Shown here: piece by piece, positions 54,390 through 63,444 of the stretch
How positions within the stretch are numbered: the stretch's first letter is position 1
Layout of the letters: every line of letters begins with the position of its first letter
From: Sphingobacterium chungjuense
GTDB taxonomy: Bacteria; Bacteroidota; Bacteroidia; Sphingobacteriales; Sphingobacteriaceae
Assembly: GCF_011316935.1 (NCBI RefSeq)
Contig: NZ_WLYS01000002.1
Span: 558,001 to 622,000, forward strand
DNA: 64,000 bases
Direction: 5' to 3'
Translations under genes and position numbers: made by a program
The notes under the pieces: model-generated
The model's database searches: none
Seen by the model: the letters and a program-made list of their open reading frames with translations, nothing else
What the model was told of the DNA's origin: nothing

Positions 54390-55130
54390 ATGAGTACGAT
54401 TCACTTTTTTGATGCTAATAAAAGTTCTTCCGGTTCCTTGGGAAACCTGGAAAAAACGATCAATCTACAACATCTCTTAGAGATTCCTTTGGGGAGTCGT
54501 GATCCGAAATGGGTCGCAGATTTTCTGGATAATATCGACGAGTGCAATCTACAATTGGCCGAGCCCGAGGTCGCCGTAGCGAATGACAGCTTTGCCTATA
54601 TGAATGCGCGTACTGTAGATCCAGAGACAAATTTTAAAGCATTCGTGATCCGAAATGAGTTGGACAGAATTTTGTCCAATGGCTTTGGATTGGTGATTAA
54701 TGCACACAAGGATCAACCCGATTGGATATTCTCACACGGCGACTTGCTCAACTTGAAGCTTCGTAACGAGTTTTACACCGACGATAGCGCTTTCTCGGAG
54801 CATGGCAAAGATTTCGTCTTGCCAAAAGACGAAAAAGTTTTGGTTGGACAACCATCAGAAGAAATCCTTCCTGCGCAGACACGCACCCATATGAGAGAGT
54901 TCTTAGCTTATTCTGGCCTGAATAATGGCAAGGTCATGTTGATCGCTCGCAATTACGAAGATGATAACACCATGACCCAAGATCTGATCTTTAACATAAC
55001 GCCAAAAATGTTTGCGACGCAAGATGCCTATGTACAAGTGATGAATACCCTCTCTTGGTTTCTACCAAGACACTATTCTATCGCAGGCGTAGATGAATTG
55101 AGTGTAGAATCTGGATTTGAGCAGATATAA
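54390..55130 (+). CDS. Hypothetical protein, possibly SseB-like at the C-terminus
   Basis: A 246-residue cytoplasmic protein I do not firmly recognise. The reading frame is open from 54261, but the upstream 43 codons have no coding character and ATG 54390 (MSTIHFFDANK) follows an AT-rich stretch. The C-terminal third (EKVLVGQPSEEILPAQTRTH, then GKVMLIARNYED, FLPRHYSIAGVDEL) resembles SseB C-terminal domains in outline only. No signal peptide or membrane segment. The Nudix gene follows 26 bases later on the same strand. Confidence 0.7.
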   Translation: MSTIHFFDANKSSSGSLGNLEKTINLQHLLEIPLGSRDPKWVADFLDNIDECNLQLAEPEVAVANDSFAYMNARTVDPETNFKAFVIRNELDRILSNGFGLVINAHKDQPDWIFSHGDLLNLKLRNEFYTDDSAFSEHGKDFVLPKDEKVLVGQPSEEILPAQTRTHMREFLAYSGLNNGKVMLIARNYEDDNTMTQDLIFNITPKMFATQDAYVQVMNTLSWFLPRHYSIAGVDELSVESGFEQI

Positions 55131-55156
55131 TATCAGATCTAAAGTAGAAATCAAGC

Positions 55157-55630
55157 ATGTTCTTATTCAACGTTAGGGTATACGGGATATTGGTGAATCA
55201 GCAGAACGAAGTGCTCATCAGCGATGAGCAAGTTGGCAGTTTTGCCTTCACAAAGTTCCCGGGTGGTGGGCTAGAATACGGAGAAGGATTAATCGATGCG
55301 CTTAAAAGAGAATATCTGGAAGAATGTAATCTGGAAATCGAAGTAATTGAGCATCTATATACCACCGATTTCTTTGAAAAATCGTCGTTCAACGATAGTC
55401 AAATCATATCGATCTACTATCTGATACGACCGAGATATGGAAAAGACTTGACCATAGATCATCCCATGTTTGCACCAGTACCTATGCCTGCGGCTGACAA
55501 TCCAGATAAGGACATCATATTTCGTTTGATTCCTTTGACGCAAGCTCGTGCAGAAATTTTTACATTTAAGACAGATCAGGTGGCCTGGGAGGTGTACTTA
55601 GACACACAGTCCGGCCACATAGACAGATAA
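55157..55630 (+). CDS. Nudix hydrolase with a variant Nudix box
   Basis: A 157-residue protein of the Nudix superfamily, which cleaves nucleoside diphosphate-X compounds. The box reads GGLEYGEGLIDALKREYLEE followed by CNL: it keeps the metal-binding RE and EE residues, but the usual Gly near the end is Asn. FNVRVYGILVNQQNEVLISD is the first strand region. The substrate is unknown. It is the second gene of a pair with the hypothetical protein upstream. Confidence 0.9.
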   Translation: MFLFNVRVYGILVNQQNEVLISDEQVGSFAFTKFPGGGLEYGEGLIDALKREYLEECNLEIEVIEHLYTTDFFEKSSFNDSQIISIYYLIRPRYGKDLTIDHPMFAPVPMPAADNPDKDIIFRLIPLTQARAEIFTFKTDQVAWEVYLDTQSGHIDR

Positions 55631-55638
55631 ATTTCTCC

Positions 55639-55718
55639 AAAAAAAACGTTTATAAAAAATTTAATAATCTGATTATCAATCAATTATTTTAAAAACGCTT
55701 TTTTGTAACGTTTTTTTT
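55639..55718 (+). terminator. Loose terminator-like structure after the Nudix gene
   Basis: AAAAAAAACGTT (55639-55650) and AACGTTTTTTTT (55707-55718) are perfect 12-base complements, 56 bases apart and ending in eight T. The long AT-rich loop makes this a weak candidate. Confidence 0.35.
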
Positions 55719-55763
55719 CCCATTCTATTGCATAATCTATCAATACTATTTATCTTTATCTAT

Positions 55764-55907
55764 CGCTAAACGAAAAGTTGAGGCATAATGCATTGGCGTT
55801 TAACCTCCTACTGTTTAGCCTTTAAGATTCGAAAAACACCTAGTTCCATAGGGTTTTTATTAATAGTTAGTGTGATTATAGGCGATACTCCCCGTATCGC
55901 CTTTTTT
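55764..55907 (+). ncRNA. Candidate small RNA
   Basis: A free-standing region between a promoter-like element (TTG at 55728-55730, 20-base spacer, TATCTTTA at 55751-55758, one mismatch in the -7) and a strong terminator (55881-55907). It also contains a bulged hairpin at 55832-55858 ending in T. The implied transcript is about 145 bases. A 48-codon frame (55788-55934) runs through it but crosses the terminator, has no family pattern and is doubtful. No known RNA family is recognised. Confidence 0.3.
55881..55907 (+). terminator. Terminator of the candidate small RNA
   Basis: An 8-base GC-rich perfect stem (55881-55888 with 55894-55901, GGCGATAC, loop TCCCC) followed by six T. Confidence 0.8.
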
Positions 55908-56090
55908 ATGCTATTGGTCTTAACCTACCTTTAATTTTTTTACCGCTACCAAGAAATAACAACACTCTACCCAATTACTACTACGACAGCTCCTTTAACA
56001 GGACAAAACAATCTATTCTCTTAAGAATTGCCATCTGACTCTACCATGCAAGTCGTTGTGGTATCTTATAAGCATGCATTAAACAAAAAA

Positions 56091-56138
56091 TCCCCTTCAT
56101 AAAGCACGTTCGTTTATGAGTACGCTTTATGAAGGGGA
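56091..56138 (-). terminator. Second hairpin terminator beyond SusD
   Basis: A 15-base perfect stem (56091-56105 with 56124-56138, TCCCCTTCATAAAGC) with an 18-base loop. On the minus strand it is followed by TTTTTTG. The loop carries TTTATGA, which can instead pair with TCATAAA of the left arm, giving two exclusive folds. Confidence 0.7.
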
Positions 56139-56153
56139 ATATTCAGATTTGTT

Positions 56154-56186
56154 AAAAAGCTAGCATTTGGCACTGCTAGCTTTTTT
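56154..56186. terminator. Terminator after the second SusD gene
   Basis: A 12-base perfect stem (56154-56165 with 56174-56185, AAAAAGCTAGCA, 8-base loop), A-tract and T-tract on both sides, 11 bases past the SusD stop on the minus strand. Confidence 0.85.
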
Positions 56187-56197
56187 ATGCAATCAGT

Positions 56198-57649
56198 CTA
56201 ATAATCGCTATTTTGAATGAGCACGCCCCCACTTCGGTCTATCTGACTTTGCGGAATAGGCCACAAATAGAATCTTTGTTGAAAATTGTATTGAATAATA
56301 CCATCTTGGATTGCATTCAATACTTCTTCCGCAATACGCCACCTTTTGAGATCGAAGTACCGTGTCCCTTCAAAAGCGAGTTCCAATCGGCGCTCTGACC
56401 GGATTAAGTCTCTGAATTCTTCTTTTGAAAACGTCGGTTCTAGATTAGTTAATCCGGCTCGCGTTCTGATAGCATTGATCGCAGCATAACATTCGGACGT
56501 TGGGCCAGTAATCTCATTTTCTGCTTCAGCAAAGTTTAGCAACACATCCGCATAGCGAAACATCACCCAATCTTGAGCACTTCTCGTGGAGTAATCATAA
56601 GGGATATTTTCTGGCGTTAAGAACTTTTTGACCCCATAACCAGTAGGCATATTGTTGGATGGCAAATGTGTTTTACCGGTGCCAAAGTCGACCACATTTT
56701 GGAAAATACTCGCCTCTTTGCGCAAATCATCATCTTCAAATAAAGACACGAAACTAGGCAAAGGACTAACACCAACCCAATCGCCATACCATTGATCCAT
56801 AGCGGTAGCATTATTGGGTGCTAGAAATTTGACAGAAAAGATGATCTCCGGATTTCCTTCCTGGCGGTTATCGCGAAATACATCGTGAAATACAGGCGAC
56901 AATTGATAGCCTGTGGCCATGATCTGCTTGGCCAGATCCCGAGCTTGGGTTAGTACTGCTACGTTGGGCGAGCCATCGGTATTATATCCAGTATACATCA
57001 GTACTCGTAATTTGAGAGCCTGAGCAGATGACTTCACCACTCGGCCATTCCCTTGCGCGTAAGTAACCGCAGGAAGGAGCTCAATGGCACGATCTAAATC
57101 GTTGTAAATGAAAGCTAGAATCTCCTCAGCAGATACTTTTGGTTGTACAAAGTTATCAAGATCTAGCGCCTTGTCTACTAGTGGTACATCACCATAACAG
57201 GCATACAGCATGTAGTAATAGTAAGCGCGCATAAATTTGGCCTCTGCCTCGTATGAAAGAATCAAATCCTGAGGGAGAAAGTCTGCATTATATTGCTCTA
57301 GTTGGCCTAAAAAAATATTCACTCTTGCGATGCCTGCGTATGCATTCGAATACACATCCGATATAAAACCGCCTAAGGATGGTGATATCTCCCCAGAAGC
57401 TATATCTCTGGCGCGATTAGAATTGTGTTGACCATAAGCATTGTCGGTGAGTAAATCCCAATCGGGTGATCCATAGGAGAAGATGGGTGTCTGCAACTTG
57501 CCATAAATAGCAGTCATCGCCATATCAAAGTCGCCCTGTGTGTTCCAAAACTGACTGGCAGAATATCTATCTAGTGGATCTCGATCAATACTACAACTTG
57601 CGAGCAGTAAGCCTAGTATTGCTGTAACTATATTTTTGAACTTATACAT
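56198..57649 (-). CDS. SusD/RagB-family nutrient-binding lipoprotein, second locus
   Basis: A 483-residue surface lipoprotein, the lid of the adjacent SusC. The signal peptide ends LLLASC with lipid Cys19. KFMRAYYYYMLYACYGDVPL is the SusD core helix segment, and the C-terminus has WPIPQSQIDRS and a terminal NSDY. It starts 12 bases after the SusC stop. Given the GH95 enzyme upstream in the operon, a fucose-containing oligosaccharide is a reasonable ligand, but this is inference. Confidence 0.95.
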   Translation of the reverse strand: MYKFKNIVTAILGLLLASCSIDRDPLDRYSASQFWNTQGDFDMAMTAIYGKLQTPIFSYGSPDWDLLTDNAYGQHNSNRARDIASGEISPSLGGFISDVYSNAYAGIARVNIFLGQLEQYNADFLPQDLILSYEAEAKFMRAYYYYMLYACYGDVPLVDKALDLDNFVQPKVSAEEILAFIYNDLDRAIELLPAVTYAQGNGRVVKSSAQALKLRVLMYTGYNTDGSPNVAVLTQARDLAKQIMATGYQLSPVFHDVFRDNRQEGNPEIIFSVKFLAPNNATAMDQWYGDWVGVSPLPSFVSLFEDDDLRKEASIFQNVVDFGTGKTHLPSNNMPTGYGVKKFLTPENIPYDYSTRSAQDWVMFRYADVLLNFAEAENEITGPTSECYAAINAIRTRAGLTNLEPTFSKEEFRDLIRSERRLELAFEGTRYFDLKRWRIAEEVLNAIQDGIIQYNFQQRFYLWPIPQSQIDRSGGVLIQNSDY

Positions 57650-57661
57650 GTGTGTACTATT

Positions 57662-60600
57662 TTAAAACTGTAGGTTAACGCCAAATGAATAAATCTTATT
57701 TTGTGGATAAGTCAGAAAGGTACCACTGCCACCGCGCTCCGGATCCAAACCTGGATAATTTGTCCAAGTAATTAAGTTATCTCCAGAAAGAAATACTCTG
57801 AATTTTTCGATTCCAATTTTAGCCAGCGACTCTTGGGAGAATGTGTATCCCAGACTCAGGTTTTTCAAACGGAGGTAACTGGCATTGCGTAGGAAATAAG
57901 AGGATGGTCTTGAAAACTTTTGTGGAGAATCCCAACCAAAATACAGCCTTGGCATCGTGGTGGATGGATTATCTTCTGTCCACCGATCTCTGATATCTGT
58001 GGTTGGCGCTGAACCTTGCACAAAAGGCATGATTCCCCAATTGTTTAAGAAGATATTCCGCCCTTGTACTCCTTGGAATAGCACCGATAAATCAAAGTTT
58101 TTCCATGAAACACTCCCATTTACCGCGTACTGGAATTGTGGAAAAGCACCATCCATGTGTACTCTATCATTATCGTCGATCTTTCCGTCACCATTTTGAT
58201 CTCTATAGATCAAGTCACCTGGCAACGTGTTGTCATTATACTGCTTTGGTGCGGCCGCAATTTCATCTGCATTCTGGAATATGCCTACTACTTCTAGCAT
58301 GTAGAATGTATCCAATGGCCGGTTGTTTTCTTTGATCGTCCATTGTCCAATCTCGGGAGCACCAAAATTCATAACCGTATTTTTGAAATGATCCATGTTT
58401 CCACCGACGCTGTATCTCAGACCTTCAAACAGACCCGATTTGATTTGATTCTGATAGTTGACCGCCACCTCAAAACCTCTATTTCTGACGGTTCCCGAAT
58501 TAATAAAGGGAGCGCCAAGGCCAACTAGATCGGTAAACTGGATATTCCGCAAAATATCACGTGTATCTTTTTGATACCAATCGAACGTAATATCGAGCTT
58601 ATTGAACAGCCTCACATCTAAACCGAGGTCATAGATGGCAGTTTTCTCCCATGAAATCGCCCGGTTAGGTAAGTTACCTTGCGCAACCCCAGGAGACAAT
58701 TCAGAATTATCAAATGAGTAATCACCTGTAAAATCGTACAGATCCTGATATGGGTACGGATAATTACCATTAATATTGATATTTTGATTCCCGAGCAATC
58801 CGTAGGATCCTCGTACCTTTAGCTCATTTAACCATCCAAAGCTCGCGTTGTCGCGTATAAAGGATTCTTGGGATATTCTCCAAGCGCCAGAAAACGAAGG
58901 AAACACACCCCAACGTTGTTCGGAACTAAATCGTGAGGAGCCGTCATAACGGAAATTACCTTCGAATAGATACTTGTCCGCAAAACTATAATTTAAGCGA
59001 CCGAATAAGGATTGTAAAGCCCATTCATACGTAGAGCCATCATTTCTTAAAACAGATAATCCGCCAGCATTTAATTCTCGAAGTGCACCACCATAGAAAT
59101 TCTGCCTATATCCACCTAAAAACTGATTCTGATTGGCCTCATAGCTGTATCCTACTTGCGCACCTATCGTATGAAGATCATGGAAGCGATCCTCGTATTT
59201 TAAGTAAGAGAACATGTTGGTATATCGATTTTCGCGGCGTGTTTTCTGAAGACCTAGCTCGCCAACATCTAAATTGGTGGCAAATTCTCCCGATCGAAAA
59301 TTGTATAATGGAACAGTCGGTCTCCAATCCGATTCGTTGTCAAAATCACCAACGATAGCAGCCTTTCCGTACCAACTTAGGTTTCGAGCTATCTTCGCAT
59401 CAAACCACCCCTGCAGGTTTATTGAGTAATCTCTGTTTTTATAAAAAGTTTCATTATCAATAATAGCCAGCATATTTTTGTTATTCACCTCAAAATCATA
59501 GGCTTTGTGAACAAACCTACCATCAGGCAACTGAGGAGCATATGTTGGAGCTTGGGACAATGCGCCAACAAATGCATCTTCTCCTCCCTGTCTCGGTCTT
59601 TGTGTATTTCCTTGTTTGGCACTTATATTACTTCCTATTTTTAGCCAGTCGTTTATGGTCGAAGTTAAGTTTAACCGCATATTAAAGCGCTCATAGTTGA
59701 ATCCCATAAAAACGCCCGGCTGGTTTACATACCCCATCGATAGATTGTATTGGGTTTTCTCACCACCGCCGTTAACACTAAGATTGTGTTGATGTACAAA
59801 TGCGGGGTTGAAAAAGATATCAAGCCAATCGGTATTGGGGTACTTGGTTAAATCTGTCGCATTACGGTATAACTCAATATCCTCCTGTGAGTATAATCCT
59901 CGATTAATACCGGTATTGAGTTTGGCTTCATTAAAAAGCTCCATATATTCGGCTGAATTAGTGATCAAATCAAACATCTTTGTCGGCGTATGAATCGCTA
60001 AATTATTGCTATATTCTACAAATGTGCGACCGACAGAACCTATTTTCGTGGTGACTAAGATGACACCGTTGGCTGCTCGCGAACCATATATTGATGCCGA
60101 AGCGGCGTCTTTTAAGACAGATACATTGTCGATATCGTTTGGATTCAGATCTGTCAAACTACCTTCAACACCATCGATAAGAACCAAGGGATTATTCCCC
60201 GCTCCACTAAAAGTACCTTGACCACGCATGCGTATCGTCAGATTTTCATTACCCGGCTCCCCACCACCTTGCACAATACTCAATCCTGGAACTTGCCCCT
60301 GAAGCATTGCACCGGCATTGGTCACAGGACGCCGAACCATATCATCACCTTTCACGGTCGCTACAGATCCCGTCAAATTGGCTTTCTTTTGCGTTCCAAA
60401 ACCCACCACCACAATCTGATCTAGCGTTTCGGAAGAGGTCTCTAATACGACATCCATAAAATCTTCTGCGGAAACATTGATTTGCCGATCTTGATATCCG
60501 ACCGATCTGAAGGTGAGTATTTCGCCTGCAGCTGCGGTGATGGAGAACAAACCTTCCGCATCTGTCGCAGTAGCGACTGCGCTTTTTGAAGAGGTAATAG

Positions 60601-60817
60601 AAACACCCTGAATCGCTGTACCATCGGATGTAGTTACTTTTCCCCGAATATTTCTTTGTAATACATCTGTATGAATATCTTCATTCAATACATCTTTTAA
60701 ATGTGCCACATCGTATCCAAGCACCACGCCATAAGGCGTGATTAGGGATAGCAGTACCACGGCAATACCGCGTAGGATTGCCAGCCCCCTTTTCAGGGGG
60801 TATTTTTTTCTCATCAT
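57662..60817 (-). CDS. SusC/RagA-family TonB-linked outer membrane transporter, second locus
   Basis: A 1051-residue TonB-dependent transporter. After a signal segment (about 10-36) comes a carboxypeptidase-regulatory-like domain (about 57-130, IRGKVTTSDGTAIQGVSI), a TonB-box-like QIVVVGFGTQ, the plug (NPLVLIDGVEGSLTDL, ASIYGSRAANGVILVTTK) and a barrel ending GVNLQF. It has no STN domain, unlike the first SusC in the window, so it is not expected to signal to a FecR. It lies between the GH95 gene and susD with gaps of 40 and 12 bases, so the three form one operon. Confidence 0.95.
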   Translation of the reverse strand: MMRKKYPLKRGLAILRGIAVVLLSLITPYGVVLGYDVAHLKDVLNEDIHTDVLQRNIRGKVTTSDGTAIQGVSITSSKSAVATATDAEGLFSITAAAGEILTFRSVGYQDRQINVSAEDFMDVVLETSSETLDQIVVVGFGTQKKANLTGSVATVKGDDMVRRPVTNAGAMLQGQVPGLSIVQGGGEPGNENLTIRMRGQGTFSGAGNNPLVLIDGVEGSLTDLNPNDIDNVSVLKDAASASIYGSRAANGVILVTTKIGSVGRTFVEYSNNLAIHTPTKMFDLITNSAEYMELFNEAKLNTGINRGLYSQEDIELYRNATDLTKYPNTDWLDIFFNPAFVHQHNLSVNGGGEKTQYNLSMGYVNQPGVFMGFNYERFNMRLNLTSTINDWLKIGSNISAKQGNTQRPRQGGEDAFVGALSQAPTYAPQLPDGRFVHKAYDFEVNNKNMLAIIDNETFYKNRDYSINLQGWFDAKIARNLSWYGKAAIVGDFDNESDWRPTVPLYNFRSGEFATNLDVGELGLQKTRRENRYTNMFSYLKYEDRFHDLHTIGAQVGYSYEANQNQFLGGYRQNFYGGALRELNAGGLSVLRNDGSTYEWALQSLFGRLNYSFADKYLFEGNFRYDGSSRFSSEQRWGVFPSFSGAWRISQESFIRDNASFGWLNELKVRGSYGLLGNQNININGNYPYPYQDLYDFTGDYSFDNSELSPGVAQGNLPNRAISWEKTAIYDLGLDVRLFNKLDITFDWYQKDTRDILRNIQFTDLVGLGAPFINSGTVRNRGFEVAVNYQNQIKSGLFEGLRYSVGGNMDHFKNTVMNFGAPEIGQWTIKENNRPLDTFYMLEVVGIFQNADEIAAAPKQYNDNTLPGDLIYRDQNGDGKIDDNDRVHMDGAFPQFQYAVNGSVSWKNFDLSVLFQGVQGRNIFLNNWGIMPFVQGSAPTTDIRDRWTEDNPSTTMPRLYFGWDSPQKFSRPSSYFLRNASYLRLKNLSLGYTFSQESLAKIGIEKFRVFLSGDNLITWTNYPGLDPERGGSGTFLTYPQNKIYSFGVNLQF

Positions 60818-60857
60818 ACTTTTATTTGTTTAGGTTTATATTAGATGCTATTGTATG

Positions 60858-63356
60858 CTAATGCTTACTCTTTTTAATTCGGTAAACTTTCTGAGGAACT
60901 GTTTCAAATTCATACACATAGTAATCTTGATCTTTGCGCATCACGGCATGAGCACCTTTGATCTTGATCGGTGTGGCGGTGCGTAATGTACAAGACTCTC
61001 CCGCCAAAGAGGTTACTTTACCAGAAACGAGATGACCATTGGTCCATACTAGATCTAATTCAAAATTTCCTCTTGCTCTAATACCATTTAAGCTACCAGA
61101 GTTCCAAGCCGCAGGTAGCGCGGGTAGCAAGTGTATTTCTCCTAAATGACTTTGCACGATCATTTCCATCATACCTGCTGAAGCACCAAAATTGCCATCA
61201 ATTTGAAACGGCGGATGTGCATCAAAGAAGTTAGGATAGGTACCGCCGGTACCCTGATCATTTGGGTCGCAATAGCGAAGAATCTCGCGCACCATTTTGT
61301 GCGCATGATCTCCTTCTAATAGTCGCGCAGCGAAATTGATCTTCCAAGCTTTACTCCATCCAGTTCCTTCGTCACCACGAAGTTCAAATGACTTAGATGC
61401 GGCAGCCGCTAAATCTGGTGTGGTGAGTGGAGAAATATCAATACCGGGATGCACGCCATACAATTGCGACAAATGCCGATGATGCGGATCTTCCTCTACA
61501 TATTCCTCAGTCCACTCCAATAATTGACCTTTGCTACCGATTTTGTAAGGATACAATAAGGCGATTTTCTTGGACAGTAGATCTCTAAATTCTTGATCCA
61601 CCTCTAAGATTTCGGTAGCAGCAATTACATTTCGGAATAAATCTCGAATGATAGCCATATCCATGGTAGTACCCTCTGACACCGCAACGCGCTTACCTTC
61701 GTAGATAAATAGATTTTCGGGCGTGGTAGATGGCGATGTGATTAGCAAACCATCTTTCTCAATCATCCAGTCTACACAAAATAATGCGGCCTCCTTCATG
61801 ATTGGATATGCATGATTTTTTAAGAAATCTTTATCCATAGAAAAAGCATATCGCTCCCAAAGGTGTCTGGATAACCAAGCGCCGCCCATGTACCAATTGG
61901 CCCAAAGTGGGTCTCCGGCACCTACATTGCCAACAGCATTACTCAAGGCCCAAATATCAGAGTTATGGTGTGCAACCCAGCCTCTTGTTTTGTAATATTC
62001 TTGAGCAGTCAGTTTTCCATTTACCGATAGATCGGCTATAAATTCAAGCAATGGCGTGTGCAACTCCGACAAATTTCCAACTTCAGCAGGCCAATAGTTC
62101 ATTTGCGTATTGATATTGATGGTAAAATTGGAACTCCATGGCGCTCTCAGCTCTTTATTCCATATTCCTTGCAGATTCGCTGGAGTTCCACCATCTCTAG
62201 AAGAGGAGATCAACAAATAACGACCGTATTGTAGGAAGAAAGCTTCCAATTCCAGATCCTTATTGCCTTCACTATACCGCTTCAGCCTAGCATCAGACGG
62301 CATATTGGCTAGATTATCCTTCGAATTGTCCGCCACAAGGTTAAATGCTAAGCGATCAAAAAGATTGCGGTAATCTTGAATATGCGCTTGCTTTAAAGAT
62401 CCATAGCGTACCCTTAAAGCATCTCTTAGGTATTGAGCTGTTAACGCTTTTTCATCTTTCCCATCACGATCAGGACACTTATCAAATCCATTAAAGCTTG
62501 TCGCAGCTGTAAAATATACAATTACTTCAGATGCATCTACAATCTGTATCCCATCCGCAATTTTAGTCACTTTACCATCTGTAGATGCTACCTGAAGGAG
62601 GCTATTAAAGCGCATTCCATTACATCCATCGGTATCTTCCCATACAATAGGATTCCGCCCTTCTTGATTAAAGTACGATGGATCGACTCTTGCTGGTGCT
62701 CTTCCAGAGTAGGAAATATTATTCCCATCGGTAACAGCTGCTTCGCCTCTAAGCTGACTGGATAATGTGAAATGCAGATTCAACATCTTTGCTTTGTCGG
62801 ATTTGATCCGCAGCGCCAACACATTGGATGGATTGGACACAAAAAGCTCCCGTTGGTAACGTACACCGTTTTTCTTATAGTTTACGGTGGAGATGGCACT
62901 GCCTATATCCAATTTCCTGGAATAGTCTTCGACCTCCCCATTACCATCAAAGTTCTGCTTGACATGCAGATCTCCTAATGGCAAAAAAGACTCGGAATAA
63001 TGTCCTTGCATTTTGCGCGTTAATTCATTCGCCAATTCAAAATTTTTGGCGGCTAGTGCTTCGCGTATCGGCTGTAAATACTGATACGCATCTGGGTTTA
63101 CATTATGCTTTCTAGGGCCACCAGACCATAGTGAACCTTCATTTAGCTGTATAATCTCATCTTGTACTTTTCCAAACACCATAGCGCCAATTTTTCCGTT
63201 TCCAATAGGAAGTGCTTCTACCCAATGTTCTGCAGGTGCGTCATACCACAGCGTATTGGCGGTTTGCGAAAAACCAAGCAAATTCGTTAGCAAGAGAGGA
63301 ATTAGAAAAAAGAGGGATTTTGTGATTCTGGTTTTAGAAAAGCTAGTATGTCTCAT
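60858..63356 (-). CDS. Glycoside hydrolase family 95 (alpha-L-fucosidase type)
   Basis: An 832-residue exported enzyme. The signal peptide ends LLGFSQ. The GH95 N-terminal beta-domain has WYDAPAEHWVEALPIGNGKI and LNEGSLWSGGPRKHN; the catalytic (alpha/alpha)6 barrel has ININTQMNYWPAEVGN, holding the Asn pair of the active site, HHRHLSQLYGVHPG, GDEGTGWSKAWKINFAARLL and QIDGNFGASAGMMEM with the catalytic Asp. GH95 enzymes remove 1,2-linked alpha-L-fucose, or alpha-L-galactose in some cases, by inversion. It would act on glycan taken up by the downstream SusC/SusD pair. Confidence 0.93.
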   Translation of the reverse strand: MRHTSFSKTRITKSLFFLIPLLLTNLLGFSQTANTLWYDAPAEHWVEALPIGNGKIGAMVFGKVQDEIIQLNEGSLWSGGPRKHNVNPDAYQYLQPIREALAAKNFELANELTRKMQGHYSESFLPLGDLHVKQNFDGNGEVEDYSRKLDIGSAISTVNYKKNGVRYQRELFVSNPSNVLALRIKSDKAKMLNLHFTLSSQLRGEAAVTDGNNISYSGRAPARVDPSYFNQEGRNPIVWEDTDGCNGMRFNSLLQVASTDGKVTKIADGIQIVDASEVIVYFTAATSFNGFDKCPDRDGKDEKALTAQYLRDALRVRYGSLKQAHIQDYRNLFDRLAFNLVADNSKDNLANMPSDARLKRYSEGNKDLELEAFFLQYGRYLLISSSRDGGTPANLQGIWNKELRAPWSSNFTININTQMNYWPAEVGNLSELHTPLLEFIADLSVNGKLTAQEYYKTRGWVAHHNSDIWALSNAVGNVGAGDPLWANWYMGGAWLSRHLWERYAFSMDKDFLKNHAYPIMKEAALFCVDWMIEKDGLLITSPSTTPENLFIYEGKRVAVSEGTTMDMAIIRDLFRNVIAATEILEVDQEFRDLLSKKIALLYPYKIGSKGQLLEWTEEYVEEDPHHRHLSQLYGVHPGIDISPLTTPDLAAAASKSFELRGDEGTGWSKAWKINFAARLLEGDHAHKMVREILRYCDPNDQGTGGTYPNFFDAHPPFQIDGNFGASAGMMEMIVQSHLGEIHLLPALPAAWNSGSLNGIRARGNFELDLVWTNGHLVSGKVTSLAGESCTLRTATPIKIKGAHAVMRKDQDYYVYEFETVPQKVYRIKKSKH

Positions 63357-63444
63357 ATTTTCAGATGTTGATGATCTCCATTTACTGCTCAGTATTCGGA
63401 GAATGATTGATGGATTGGTTAGTCTCGGTTTAATTCTATTTTAT

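Noticed and set aside
55788-55934. 48-codon reading frame in the gap after the Nudix gene
   Set aside because: It reads through a strong terminator hairpin, has no recognisable motif and sits in a candidate RNA; hydrophobic content alone is not enough.
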